Notes under the pieces: model-generated
What the model saw: only the letters and a program-made list of their open reading frames with translations
What the model was told of the DNA's origin: nothing
Databases searched by the model: none
In this document: positions 1 through 10,888 of the stretch, in pieces
Layout: the number at the start of each line of letters is the position of its first letter
Position numbering within the stretch: the first letter of the stretch is position 1
Program-made: the position numbers and the translations under genes
DNA from: Phaeosaccion multiseriatum
Lineage: Eukaryota > Ochrophyta, other classes
Direction of reading: 5' to 3'
Length of the DNA: 64,000 bases
NCBI GenBank assembly: GCA_965112735.1
Contig: OZ218950.1
Coordinates: 2,232,001-2,296,000 of the forward strand

Positions 1-872
1 TCCAGGGACGCGCCACGGTGAATGAGATCCTTCGCACACGACAAATGTCCAAAGCAGCAAGCCCAAAAAAGCGGCGTCCTCATATCATCGCGTCTGGAAT
101 CAAGCTGCAAACCTTCCTCTAGCAACAAGGGGATGCACTGCTCATTGCCATACTTTGCGGTGAGGTGTAGGAGGCTACTGCCAGTGTCCGTCTTGACGTT
201 CACATCGGCGCCGCTCTTGAGCAGCAAAGGCAGGCTGTCCCTCCTCCCTCTCGCATCCCCATTCTCCCCCATGCATAAGACCTGGGCTGCCGTGCGATCT
301 TCGCTGTTCTTCTCATTTGGGTCGGCCCTCGCCTTGAGCAGCAGCTTCACACACTCAGAGCTCCCGCAAGAGGCTGCGTCATGCAAGGCATATCTGCCTG
401 CCACTGCCGCCCCGTGCCGCAGCAAGTACCACACGATGAGGGTGTGACCTCCATGAGCAGCACAAGCGAGAGAAGACCATGCATACTTGTCTTCCCCGTT
501 GACATCTACACCCGCCTCCACCAGCCCCTTGACCAGGCCAAAGTTCCCCTCCCAAGCAGAGTCGTGCAGAGCATTTCCACTTTCAGAGACGTCCAAGCCG
601 CACTTACGCAGCAGCCTGAAGCTATCCAGCATATTCAGGCCCCTCTCCTCCGAGCACCGTGCCTTCTTGCTCTTCTTGTCCATGTCGAGCAGGGCATCCA
701 GGGGAGTGTAGCCCTTCTTCTTTGGGGTGTTGAGATCAACTGCAACCAAGACAACCTTGAGCAGGAGGAGGAGATGCTCTGTGCTGCTGCCCCAGCCTGC
801 CGCCTCCCTCTCCTTGGCGCCCTCATACCACTCGTCAACATGAGCCGCAGTCTCTTCCCAATGTGGAGGCAT
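1..872 (-). CDS. Ankyrin-repeat protein, 5' part only (window edge)
   Basis: The minus strand is open from an ATG at 870-872 to base 1 without a stop, giving about 290 residues; the C-terminus lies outside the window. Translation gives the same N-terminal block and ankyrin repeats (LHDSA, LLLKARADPNEKN, LLLKSGADVNVK, SLLHLTAKYGNEQC) as the complete gene at 4624-6702. The two align base for base at an offset of 5830, including about 100 bases upstream of the ATG, so this is a recent tandem duplicate. Many substitutions separate them (for instance ALHDSAWEG against ALHEAALEG), yet no stop or frameshift has appeared over 872 bases, which argues that it is still under selection. The start is chosen by alignment with the paralogue. 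Whether this copy keeps the C-terminal BTB-like part cannot be seen. Confidence 0.8.
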   Translation of the reverse strand, partial: MPPHWEETAAHVDEWYEGAKEREAAGWGSSTEHLLLLLKVVLVAVDLNTPKKKGYTPLDALLDMDKKSKKARCSEERGLNMLDSFRLLRKCGLDVSESGNALHDSAWEGNFGLVKGLVEAGVDVNGEDKYAWSSLACAAHGGHTLIVWYLLRHGAAVAGRYALHDAASCGSSECVKLLLKARADPNEKNSEDRTAAQVLCMGENGDARGRRDSLPLLLKSGADVNVKTDTGSSLLHLTAKYGNEQCIPLLLEEGLQLDSRRDDMRTPLFWACCFGHLSCAKDLIHRGASL

Positions 873-1197
873 CCTGGTTGAAGGAGGGTTGTGTTGAGCA
901 ATTCAAACGCCGCCTTGAGCAAAGGAAAGCCGTTGAGACTCAAAGCAAGAACGAAAGACGGAGAAAGAGGTCAGCGAGAGAGTGTGTGTGTTTGGGGGGG
1001 GGGGGGGGGTGCAGAGGGATAGAGAGAGAGGGTGTGGGGGGGGTGTAGAGGAGAGAGAGGAGGGAGTGAGTCGACCGCCGAGCGAGAGTGAGGTTTCCGG
1101 GCTCCCGATCACAGTTGGCTATGCCGAAGCACCAGCTTCTTCATGGCACTTGGGATCGATCGGGCTCGATCTTTTTTTCCCTATCCATACGAGTCGT
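873..1197. promoter_or_regulatory. Divergent intergenic region between ankyrin copy 1 and SET gene
   Basis: A 325-base gap separates two divergently oriented start codons, so both promoters should lie here. Bases 873 to about 985 are homologous to 6703-6815 upstream of the paralogous ankyrin gene, so the duplication carried the 5' UTR or promoter with it. The rest holds G-runs and GA-rich simple sequence. I see no recognisable TATA element. Promoter function is inferred from gene arrangement only. Confidence 0.4.
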
Positions 1198-3788
1198 ATG
1201 GGGCTGGCAAATGGCGCCGTGTCCTTTTTCATGCTCTGCCTATGGTGCCACCTCTCCACTTGGGTTGCGTGCTTCGCATCACCCACGTCCTCGGTATCAC
1301 AGGCAACGGCGCCACCGGCACCACTTCGGCGGCCGAATGGCGGTCCGAATAGCGCCATTAATTCTCCTGGCGCAAAGCTGTTGCAGTGGTGCGAGGCGCA
1401 AGAGGGTGTGCAGACGAGTAAGCTGATGTGCGAGGACCACGAAGGGGAGGGTGTGGGTTTAGTGGCTGCCACGGCCTTGGCACAGCACGAATGCTTCCTC
1501 TCCTTCCCGCTTCGGATGTGCATCGCACCATCTGCATGGGAGGAAACGCAGCTCGGAAGGAGGCTGAAACTTGAAGGTTTGCTTTCGATGGAGGCGATTG
1601 AGAGAGGGAGTGAGGATGATCCGTGGTCCCTTTACCCTCTCTTTGGCAGAGGGGAGAGACAGCTATGCCTGTGGATGCTCTTGGCATCAAGGGAAGAAAG
1701 GGCAGAAGGAGCTCAAGGTGAGAGACACTTGCAAGATGGCACAACCGTTTCTTTTGCGTGTCACTCTGGGGGGGCGAACGGTCGATCAGGTCGTGTTTCA
1801 GATCTTCCTGCCGAGTCAACGTGGCTCCCTCCTTTCGGTTGGTGAATCTGTGTCTTCCCTCCATTGATGAACCTCCTCCTCCCTGTCTGACTCGTCTTCA
1901 AGCGCTGGACTTTCTGCAGCTGGGCGTTATGCAGGGTTCAAGGGCCGGGCTTGTTGACCGTGAATGCATCAATGAAGACCGAGAGGAGGAGGAGGAGGAG
2001 GAGGAAGAGGAAGAGGGGAGTGGGCGCACCACCAGTGACGGCCCCTTGTACCTGTGGGACCGAGGTGAAGTGGAGCGTCTTCTGTGGTCTTCTCCCGCCC
2101 TCCTCCTGCTGGCGAGGGACGCGTCAAGGGCGGTGGATGGGGCATACGACACCCTGGACGGGCTGTTGACACGCTCGGACGTATGGCGCAGCTATCTCCG
2201 ACAAGACAGAGAAAGGGTAGGAGGAGGCAATAATAGAGACAGAGCTTCGATCGGCAGAAGCGAGTTCCGGCGGTGCTGGGCCACAGTGGGCAGCCGTCTT
2301 TTCGCCATCACCGGTGCGCCGGCCTCCAGCACCGCAGCCGCCTGGCCAGGCTACGTCGTGCCGGTGGTGGACCTCATGAACCACCGCCCCGCCGTGAAGG
2401 CGACTGTGACACCTTCTGCTGAGGCATCCGAAGGCGGTAGAGCTGCGGGGCACTCGGCGGGGGCGTCTCTCCAGTTCTTCAATACGGAGACGAACAGCCT
2501 CGACTATCACACGTGTGAAGCCGTGGAGAAAGGGGAAAAGCTCTGTGAGTGGGAGCTGCGTGAACGGTGGACTTGACTCCTGTGCTCTCTACCTTGCGTG
2601 TGATTTGAAGATCTTTGAGTGCAATGATTTTGCACCGACGAGGAGCCGTGTCTGGTTGTTGCTCCCTTCGCCTCCCTCATCCTGCTGCTACTGCTCTGCT
2701 GCTGCTACTGCTTCTGCTGCGTATTTCTCGTGTCCCTCCCTCCGTACTACGGATGTGACGATGGTTCTTTGTGCCACTCTGCGCTTGATCTCCGCCCATT
2801 GCCTACCCACTGTATTGATCTCGCATCAGGCTGGACGTACGGAGACCTGTCGAACAGCGATCTGCTCCTGCACTACGGCTTCACTCTACCTCAACCCGAC
2901 ACTCCGAAGCAAGCAGGAGGAGTCGGGGGAGGTGGGCACGTCGGAGGGAGCGTTGTGGACGGCATCGACCTTCTCGTAGGCGATTCGCTGATGACCGACG
3001 TCGTTCGACTTTTCAGGAGAGACGGCGAATGCATGGCACTTTCCGCATGGGAGCAGCAACATACGCGTGGGAATCGAGGCGGTGAGGGCCTCCATGAAGC
3101 TTCGAGAGCACCCCTCCCACCAACGCAGTCAGAGGATAACACGCAGCCCCCGTCAATGCTCAAGAGCGTGAGAGTGTCATGCGCGGACACAGCCCTGCCG
3201 CTGGCACTGACAGAGGCCCTTTGTGCCCTTCTGTTTGACAGCGAAGGACGAGGTGGGGCCCCTGGGGGTGCTGTGGGCGGCGGAGAGCAGGAGTGGGGTG
3301 GCGACGGAGTGTCGCTGCAGTCGACAGGGGCGGAGCATCGGGCTGGGGGGGGCGCCGCTGGGGAACGCTCCGAGCTGCGAACGTTGGTGGCGTGCCTACA
3401 GCGGTGGCTGGACGTTCTCCTGGAGAGGAATGTCTGCAATTGCGAGTCCCTACGAGAGGGTATTCTGTTGGGAACGGAAGGTCCATCACGGACGATCCCT
3501 ACCTCTCACCAGGTCAACAGCAGCCGCAGTAGCAGCAATGTGGAGGAGGATGGAGCATGCTGCGAAAGTGCTGCCAGAGGTTCTCTTGGCAGTGGGCTGA
3601 GTGGTCGGTCAGCCGTCGCAGTGGAGCTTCGAGTCCGTCGGGGCAGGAGGGGGGTGGCGGGGCCGAGTAGTAGTAGGAGAAGGAGGAGGGAGAGAGAGGA
3701 GACGGCGCTGCGTGCTTTGGAGAGCGAGGGGCGCGCTCTGCGGCATGCCAAGCACCTCTCCTCTCTCCTGCTGCCGCACCCACCGTGA
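1198..3788 (+). CDS. SET-domain protein methyltransferase, Rubisco-LSMT/SETD3/SETD6 type
   Basis: Three exons join in phase: 1198-1717, 1903-2544 and 2830-3788 (donors AAG/GTGAGA and TCT/GTGAGT; 706 codons plus stop). The split SET domain is readable: a first block after residue 55 (LLQWCEAQEG, then GEGVGLVAATAL), the DLMNHRP motif near residue 330 (family NHxxxP core of the SAM/substrate site), and YGDLSNSDLLLHYGF near 390-405, typical of Rubisco large-subunit methyltransferase and SETD6 relatives. The tail looks like the family's helical substrate-binding domain but is padded with Gly/Arg/Ser-rich sequence. The N-terminus is hydrophobic and ends in VACFASP, resembling the ASAFAP plastid signal of red-lineage algae, so a plastid substrate is plausible. 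The substrate cannot be told from sequence. A GAG run (1983-2015) encodes a poly-Glu stretch. A further small intron after residue 600 is possible. Confidence 0.72.
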
Positions 3789-3865
3789 GAGCTTGAAAGA
3801 GAGCCCATAGCCGCAAAGAAGGTCCCTAAGTGTGCCCCTCACCCGTTCTGAGAGCGATAGAGGGA

Positions 3866-3898
<33 letters not shown>

Positions 3899-4426
3899 GT
3901 AGCGGAGGATGCGGAAGAGTTCCCTCTGCATGCACCTTCTTGCTCTGACGCGCGGTGCCGCTACTTGAGGACCGCCCTGGCCCGCACGAGTAAGAACACA
4001 GCCCACGGCTCTCTCTCAGCGCATGCTACACCTGCCTGGGCAGGGTCGAGCTGCCTTCCTTGACTCCTCTACTCCTCCAAGCCCTGGCAGGGAAGGCCAA
4101 GGAGAGAACAAGCATGCCGTTTTGGTGTGGGGCCGTGGGGGGAGGGGTCGCGAAGCTGCCCGAAGTGCGCATCCACAGGGATCGACAAGAGGCAGTTGGG
4201 GCAAGGGGAGGAAGATGCGAAGCAGTTTGAATGTATCATGCCCTCCCTGCAGTGGCACCAGTCAGGCAAGCAAGGAGGAGAGGGGGCGAGGGAGGCAGGC
4301 CTGAGGGGCGGCAGACAACGAGCGGCAGGAGCTTGGGACTCCGGTGCGAGGTAGGAGCGTGGAGCATGTGTCGCTCTTACCGGGGCAGTGTGTGTTGAAA
4401 GGACGCTTGCCGCCTTTATCTCCACC

Positions 4427-4457
<31 letters not shown>

Positions 4458-4623
4458 AACGTCAGCGATATCCGAGCGATTCGACCAAGAGGACTCCCGA
4501 GCAGAGAGTTTGCTCGCCCCTTAAGACTGCACATATATTGAAATACTCCCCCCTCCACGATACACCTTCAAGCACCCTACCCTCCCAATGAATTTTAATT
4601 TTAGATCTCCTCAACGTAAGCGA
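3789..4623. other. Convergent intergenic region with two CAG/CTG runs
   Basis: This stretch lies between the stop codons of the SET gene (+) and the ankyrin gene (-), so it should hold both 3' ends. It contains a CAG run at about 3869-3897 and a CTG run at about 4432-4458. Short open frames here are low complexity and resemble no known protein. I see no gene. Confidence 0.5.
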
Positions 4624-6702
4624 TCACACACCAGTCCTCGCTCTCTTTCGCGAGGGCAGTCCTTCGCGATCAGCCCCTTCTCCTCCTTCTCCCCCTCTGT
4701 CCGTCTCTTCCTGCAGCTCAAAGCCGTACTCGCTCATCAGAGCCTTCACCTCCCTCGACATGGTCTCCAGACAGAAGAAGTCCGCTGCCTGCAGGGCCTG
4801 CTTCGCTCTGACCTCGTCAAACAGCTTCGTGCGCTCCTTCCTCTTCCCACCCCTGCTACTGCTACTGCTGCTGCCTCCTGCGTCATCGCCACCCATCTCC
4901 TGCCTTCCTCCACTACTGCTGCTGCCTTGGCCTCTCCTCCTCTTCCCTGCTGATCCCGGCCTTGTCGTCAGCAGCTCCTCCACGCTGCCCGTGGTGACGA
5001 ACTTGACCACAGCTCCAAAGCCCTCCTCGGTAAAGCCCACACCATCATACTTCAGCTCCACCTCCTTCCTCTTGCCCTTACTTTTGCCCTTTCCCTTCCC
5101 ACTGCCCATGAAGCCGCGCTTAGAAGGGTCCAGTAAAGTGGAGAGAATGCCCGCTGGCGAGGAGCGGTCGCTGGTGCTCGGAGAACGTTCTCCTCCTCCT
5201 TCCCTGACCTTCTTCATGAGCTGCTCCACCAGAGGGATGCTCAAAGCGTACAGCTTCTCTCCCTTCGCACCGCTCACTTTGTCCACCAGTCGCACATACA
5301 CCACATCTTGAGAAATGTCGTTCTTGTTAGTGCTGCCACCTAGCACGGAATAGTGCTCCGCTACGGTGTCTAGCTTGTCAGCGATATCCTCCACCTTCTC
5401 CCTCCCCTTGTTGAACATTGAGGCAATGACCCCACTGAAGCCGCTCTGTGAAGCCAAATCGAACACCTTCTCGTCGACAGCAGCCCCCATCTTGAGGAGA
5501 AACGTGGCCACCTCCTCGCGGTCCTCCTTGCTTCCTGCTTCAGTTTCGAAATTCTCCAGCGTCTCTGACATGTCTTCTTCATCAGGATGCATGCAGGCCA
5601 TCAAAGGGCTTTGCTCGGTGTCCGTGAGAGCATCGATCTCAGCCCCTGCCTCCACCAGCAGATAGACATCCTCGCTGCTGCCCAAAGCGGCGGCCATATG
5701 CAGGGGTGTCACTGCAGTTATGTCCTTCACCTTGACACACGCACCAGCCCGTATGAGCTCGGCAACGATCTTCGCGTGACCCCTGGATACCGCACCGAAG
5801 AGGGGTGTGCTACCATTGTGATCAACCAAGTCCAGGGACGCGCCACGGTGAATGAGATCCTTCGCACACGACAGCTGTCCATAGTAGCAAGCAATATGAA
5901 GCGGTGTGCTCATATCATCTTGTCTGGAATCAAGCTGCAAACCTTTCTCCAGCAACAAGGGGATGCACTGCTCGTTGCCACGCTCCGCGATGAGGTGCAG
6001 GAGGCTTCCGCCAATGTCCGTCTTGACGTTCACATCGGCGCCGCTCTTGAGCAGCAAACGCAGGCTGTCCCTCCCCCCTCTCGCATCCCCATTCTCCCCC
6101 ATGCATAAGACCTGGGCTGCCGTGTGATCGTGCCGGTTCTTCTCATTTGGGTCGGCCCTCGCCTTGAGCAGCAGCTTGACACACTCGGACCTCCCTTTCG
6201 CAGCTGCCTGATGCAGAGCCTCGCTGGCCGCCGCTACCGCTCCATGCCGTAGCAAGTGCCACACGATGAGGGTGTGACCTCCATCAGCAGCACAAGCGAG
6301 AGGAGACCATCCATCCTTGTTTTTCCTGTTGACATCTACACCCGCGTCCACCAGCCCCTTGACCAGGCCAAAGTTCCCCTCCAAAGCAGCTTCGTGCAAA
6401 GCACTTCCACTTTTAGAGACGTCCAAGCCGCACTTCCGCAGCAGCCTGACGCTATCCAGCATGTTCATGCCCCTCTCCTCCGAGCACCGTGACTTATCGC
6501 TCTTCATGTCCATGCCGACCAGGGCATGGAGGGGAGTGTAGCCCTTCTTCTTTACGGTGTTGAGATCAACTGCAACCAAGACAACCTTGAGCAGGAGGAG
6601 GAGATGCTCTGTGCTGCTGCCCCAGCCTGCCACCTCCCTCTCCTTGGCGCCCTCATACCACTCGTCCACATGAGCCGCAGTCTCTTCCCAACGTGGAGGC
6701 AT
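4624..6702 (-). CDS. Ankyrin-repeat protein with C-terminal BTB/SKP1-like region
   Basis: A single open frame of 692 residues starts at the ATG 6700-6702. Residues about 50-430 form roughly nine to ten ankyrin repeats with clear TPLHxA and LLLxxGADVNxK signatures (SALHEAALEG, TPLHIACYYG, TPLHMAAALG). The C-terminal third (about 465-690) has VVYVRLVDKVSG, LYALSIPLVEQLM and LQAADFFCLETMSREV. That arrangement recalls a BTB/POZ or SKP1-type fold, with two Ser/Gly/Lys-rich insertions separating its parts. Ankyrin-BTB proteins often act as substrate adaptors of cullin-3 ubiquitin ligases; that role is inference. The family-specific function is unknown. The gene has a truncated-by-window paralogue at 1-872. 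The BTB assignment is moderate, the ankyrin assignment strong. Confidence 0.8.
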   Translation of the reverse strand: MPPRWEETAAHVDEWYEGAKEREVAGWGSSTEHLLLLLKVVLVAVDLNTVKKKGYTPLHALVGMDMKSDKSRCSEERGMNMLDSVRLLRKCGLDVSKSGSALHEAALEGNFGLVKGLVDAGVDVNRKNKDGWSPLACAADGGHTLIVWHLLRHGAVAAASEALHQAAAKGRSECVKLLLKARADPNEKNRHDHTAAQVLCMGENGDARGGRDSLRLLLKSGADVNVKTDIGGSLLHLIAERGNEQCIPLLLEKGLQLDSRQDDMSTPLHIACYYGQLSCAKDLIHRGASLDLVDHNGSTPLFGAVSRGHAKIVAELIRAGACVKVKDITAVTPLHMAAALGSSEDVYLLVEAGAEIDALTDTEQSPLMACMHPDEEDMSETLENFETEAGSKEDREEVATFLLKMGAAVDEKVFDLASQSGFSGVIASMFNKGREKVEDIADKLDTVAEHYSVLGGSTNKNDISQDVVYVRLVDKVSGAKGEKLYALSIPLVEQLMKKVREGGGERSPSTSDRSSPAGILSTLLDPSKRGFMGSGKGKGKSKGKRKEVELKYDGVGFTEEGFGAVVKFVTTGSVEELLTTRPGSAGKRRRGQGSSSSGGRQEMGGDDAGGSSSSSSRGGKRKERTKLFDEVRAKQALQAADFFCLETMSREVKALMSEYGFELQEETDRGGEGGEGADREGLPSRKRARTGV

Positions 6703-7264
6703 CCTGGTTGAAGGAGGATTGCGTCGAGCAATTCAAACGTCGCCTTGAGCAAAGGAGAGCAGTGAAGACTCAAAGCGAGAAAGAAAGACGGAGAGAGAGG
6801 GGGGGGGTGAGAGAGAGGATTGGTTATATAGTAAAGTAACGGTCAGAGAGGATTGGGAGCTAAAAAAAAAGGCTGATGGCAACGAAGCACCAACGGGCCT
6901 GTTTCCCCTCGGGACAGCCACTTTCCTTCTTTCAGTTCCCCGCGCCCCCCTCTTTCTTTTTCTCCTCTAAGCACGATAGCTCACCAACGTAAGGAACCTC
7001 AGTTCTCCGCGACATTCGGAAAGGGTGTCTCGGACATGTCTAGACTTTTCTTTCTATGGTTTCTGGTCTTCACGTGTGCTTGACCTGGGCGGGCAACCTT
7101 CCTTCCCCCCCCCTTTTTTTCCTTCTGCGGACAGTGCCTATTGTCCCTAAAGTGGCGGTCCTAGGTAGATGGCCTGAAGTGACCCAAAGTAACGTAGCCC
7201 TCCTATTGTTGCTGCTGGCCCTTTCCACCTCCCACAGGTCTGTGTACACCACTTCAAGAGCATC
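6703..7264. promoter_or_regulatory. Divergent intergenic region, ankyrin gene 2 / cytochrome b561 gene
   Basis: The 562 bases lie between two divergent starts. The first ~110 bases repeat the sequence upstream of ankyrin copy 1 (from 873). A short TTATATAG stretch lies near 6824 and an A-run near 6862. No other gene is visible. The promoter role is inferred from orientation. Confidence 0.35.
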
Positions 7265-7800
7265 ATGGACGGGGAGGACTTGAGGGGGACATTCACTACT
7301 AAGCTGCAGGCCTGGCTTGACCTTAGTGTGCGCAGGAGGGCCCGACTCGTGTCGGTCCTGTCTGCTCGATGCCCCCGCACCTTGAAAAACCGACACACTG
7401 GGCACAGCTTTGCGCTCCTGTCGCTGCTCATCCTTGTCATCAACGTCTTTCGGGGAACCCATCAGCTCAACCTCTTTTCATTGTGAGTGTCCAATTCATT
7501 CCGTCTCTCCCACCTCGGGTCTTTGGCCTGGAATAAATATGTGTGTTGTACCCTGAGACGCCATCGCGCCCTCTCCATCTTGCTCTCTCTGTCTCTGTCA
7601 GCCTTTTTCTCTGTCTTATGAATACAGTCCTCAATGTGTATCGACGTTTCGACGTTGAGAGAGGTCTCTGGGCTGTGGACATGAAGCCCTGGCCTTGCTT
7701 GTTACGACGCCCCCGCCCTGTACAAACCTCTGCCGCCGCCCTCCTCTTTTCCTCCAGGAGCACCAGCAGCAGCCTGTTGTTCGCTCTGGCTCATCTTTAC

Positions 7801-7862
<62 letters not shown>

Positions 7863-8290
7863 GTTTGTGTGTGTTCCTCCCCCCTCTCCTGTCAGCCACG
7901 CGCTCTTCATGTCCATGGCCTTCCTTGTGTTCATCCCAGAGGGGGTGATAGCGTACAGGAACCACTTCCTCCTAGAGGCACTCGGCCCTATCATGAGCCA
8001 CGGAGAGAAGACCAAGAACAGAACCATTCACGCCACACTGCAGGTGGGAGGGGGGGGGTTCTGTCAGTCACATAGTCACATGCGATACACCATAATGGTG
8101 TACCCCCCCTTCCCGCTGCACGCCTCACCCCTCCCTCCCATCCTGTAATGTCTGCATAGCAGAACACAGCTCAGTGCCCTCGCTCTCCACCCCGCGTCCT
8201 CCCCCTCACGTTCATCCCCTTCTCTTGGTCCGTCCGTCTCTCTCCACGCCCCCTCCCTCCCTCGCTCCCTCCCCCCATCCATCCCTCCAT

Positions 8291-8339
<49 letters not shown>

Positions 8340-8523
8340 CCACCAGATATTTGGAGCGTCCTTTGCAGGCCTGGGGCTGCTCTTCATCTTCGCCAACAAG
8401 CTCAAGCATCACTTCAATGTCCTCCCCCGCTCCCTTCACGCCATCATGGGCACCTTACTGGCCTGTCTCTTGGGCACCCAGGTAACACAAATAGATATAA
8501 ATAGATGCATCGATACATGCCTG

Positions 8524-8557
<34 letters not shown>

Positions 8558-9849
8558 CGAAGGATGGGATAAGAGGGCGGGCGTGGTGTAGCGTAGCGCA
8601 GTCAGGCACACCTACTCCCTCCTACATGGGACGCGTTTCTCCTTTCTCACTCTTGAGGAGTTACTTCTATTTTCATTGAAATGTGTCTGTGAGGCTGAAC
8701 TAACCCCCACACCTACGTGTCGTTGAAGGTCCATCTGTGCGCCTTACGCTTTGTCCACACTGCCCCTCTCTCACCTCTGCCCAATACCCCGCACAATCGT
8801 ATACACACGTCCACCAACATACTCCCCCCCCCCTCTGCTTTGCTCTGCTTTGCCCTGCTTTGCCCTGCTTTGCCTTGCTTTGCCCTGATATGTTTTGTTG
8901 TTGAGGGAAGATTGTCATCGGCTTGCTCAAGTACCAAGCACTGACGACGGGTGTGGTGGTGGGTCGTAACCAGACCAACATCAGGTACAGGTGGCACGGC
9001 AAAGTCGGCCTCTTGATCTACGACATGGGCATGGTGAGTGAGTGGGACAGAGAGACACAGAGAGAGAGAGAGAGAGAGAAGGAGAGAAGAGAGGAGGGAG
9101 GGGCGGGGGAGGAGAATGTGTGAGGAAGGGTCGGGAAAGCCTCCAGAGGAATGGAATGGGAAACCAAGCCTCTGTTGGGATGGGCGAGCCGGAGAGAACG
9201 GAGTGACCATCTGAGAGGCGCTCACTGCCTCCACCCTGTATCTCCGTGCTCCTTCCTAGGGCTATGATACCTGCTGCTGTTGGCTCTCTGCTCACCTGTG
9301 ACTGCGTAGCACCTGTGCCATCCCCCACCCCCCCATCCTCCCCCAAGTTGGAGACCCTCGCTTGGTTTCCTTCCTCCTCCCTCCATGGCACGCAACGGTC
9401 GCTCCCGTACTGCCCCCCTCCTCCATCTCATTCTGCTTGTTGCTGCCCCCCCCCCTCCTCCTTCCCTTTCTCCCACCTCTTCCCTCCCCCTCCTTCCACC
9501 CCCCCCCCCCCTCCTCCTCCTCCTCCGCCTCCTCCTCGTCCTCAAGGTGACACTCCTCTTAGGCATACAGGAGTTCTTCGGATTTTGCCTTAGCCTGCTG
9601 CTCTGCACCGTGCTCATTAGCTTTCTATGGCTCAACATTCACATCCAAATGCTCGACAGTGCCCCGGGATTGGGGTCAGGTGGAGTGGGGGATGGAATGG
9701 AACTATCTTCTTCGGTCACAGGGAAGCTCTCTCCCAAGAACTCCGATCCTTCCATGGGCGGGGGGGGCAGCAGCGGGGGGGACGGGGATGCACAGGTTCC
9801 CCTGATTATTAGCGTGTCCGGCCCGGAAGACGACCACCGCCAGCTATAG
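7265..9849 (+). CDS. Cytochrome b561-domain transmembrane protein
   Basis: Five exons join in phase: 7265-7482, 7896-8043, 8347-8481, 8911-9033 and 9547-9849, giving 308 residues. About six hydrophobic segments are visible (SFALLSLLILVINVF, ALFMSMAFLVFIPEG, FGASFAGLGLLFIFA and so on). Four His residues sit where cytochrome b561 proteins place their heme ligands: H74 (HALFM), H118 (TIHATLQ), H153 (SLHAIMG) and H196 (WHGKVG). The family carries two b hemes and moves electrons across endomembranes or the plasma membrane, commonly as ascorbate-dependent ferric or monodehydroascorbate reductases. The length and lack of an extra domain fit the CYB561D1/D2 type. The C-terminal tail is Gly/Ser-rich and hydrophilic. 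Introns hold TG, TGCC, CA and CTCC repeats. The ATG is the first in frame before the first membrane segment. Confidence 0.82.
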
Positions 9850-10888
9850 CGTTTGGAGATTTGTCGTTTCGTTGTTTCGGCCATCATCTCAGCATGTTGG
9901 TTATCCAAGCGATATGCGCTTGGTCAAAAGGTTGCGTCGCCTGTGGCGGCGTGTGTGGGGTGGTGGGAGTGCGTTCATTCACCACCACACGGAGCCAATC
10001 ACCGAGGTGGTCGTTTTGGTGGAAGGCGTTCTTCCCATTTCAAGTGTCTACGAGAGAGGAAGGGGAGGAGGGTCGATGGCTTGGGTGCGCGTGGAGATGG
10101 ATGGCGGTGAGGGCCCTGTCAGCTTGGAACGATACTGCTAGGCCTGTTGGTGATTCAGAGCGGCGCGGCGCCTCGCTGGCCTGCTTCCGGGAGTGTTTTT
10201 GTCACGCGATGAAAGTCGCTCCCCACCCTGGGACTGACGTGCAAAGGGCAGCAGCGGGGTCGCTCTGGGCACGCCATGATGTAAACATGTTGGGGCTCCA
10301 CGAGTCGCCATTTGTGTGTCTCCCACCGCGACTTCGGAAGGGCGACTCTCCCACCCCTTCGGATGAAAGGGTACTTACAAGAGACGACTCGTCTTTGGAG
10401 TGCCCTTGGAGCCGGGTAGGGTGGAGGCGAGGAGGATAGCATGTCGGACTAAGACGCAAGCAGGTATGCCTTCTGCCTCTGCTGTCAACGGTCGGTTATA
10501 GTGTGGAGCGACAACCTCCCACTCGAGCGCCGTCCGAGCCTCTCAGCAGCCTGTTGCGGCTGGTGCTGATGGTGCTGGTGCCATGTCGATGCAGCCCGTG
10601 GGGCTGGTTCGGCGAGAAGGCCTGCTCGCGAGCAAATTGGCGAGTACGTAATAAATACGGATTTCAAGTTGATGTCCTCCACGATCCTCTTTCGCCAATA
10701 TTCAATTCGCGACATTCGATACGGGTGTGGAGAGGACATGCATCTCAAGAGGACGAAAGAGGAACACTCTCAATAGCCTCGGTACTCTCCCTTCCCCCTC
10801 TTACTTCTTGTGTGTGCGCTTGGCGGTTTTATAAAAGGACGCGTCGGTTGGTGAGACTTGGGAACAAAGTAACGCGGGGGTTGGAAGG
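9850..10888. other. Intergenic region upstream of sigma-factor gene
   Basis: About 1 kb lies between two genes on the same strand. Open frames of up to 192 codons occur but show no hydrophobic pattern, motif or plausible splice extension. TTTTATAAAAGG near 10827, about 60 bases before the sigma-factor ATG, contains a TATA-like ATAAAA and is a candidate core promoter. Confidence 0.4.
10824..10836 (+). promoter_or_regulatory. Candidate TATA element of sigma-factor gene
   Basis: An A/T-rich TTTTATAAAAGG sequence lies roughly 55-65 bases upstream of the ATG at 10889, the right place for a core promoter with a short 5' UTR. It rests only on motif and spacing. Confidence 0.3.

Noticed and set aside
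9861-10439. 192-codon open frame with a hydrophobic-looking start
   Set aside because: No motif, no splice continuity and ordinary composition. It lies between two well-defined genes, so I left it as intergenic.
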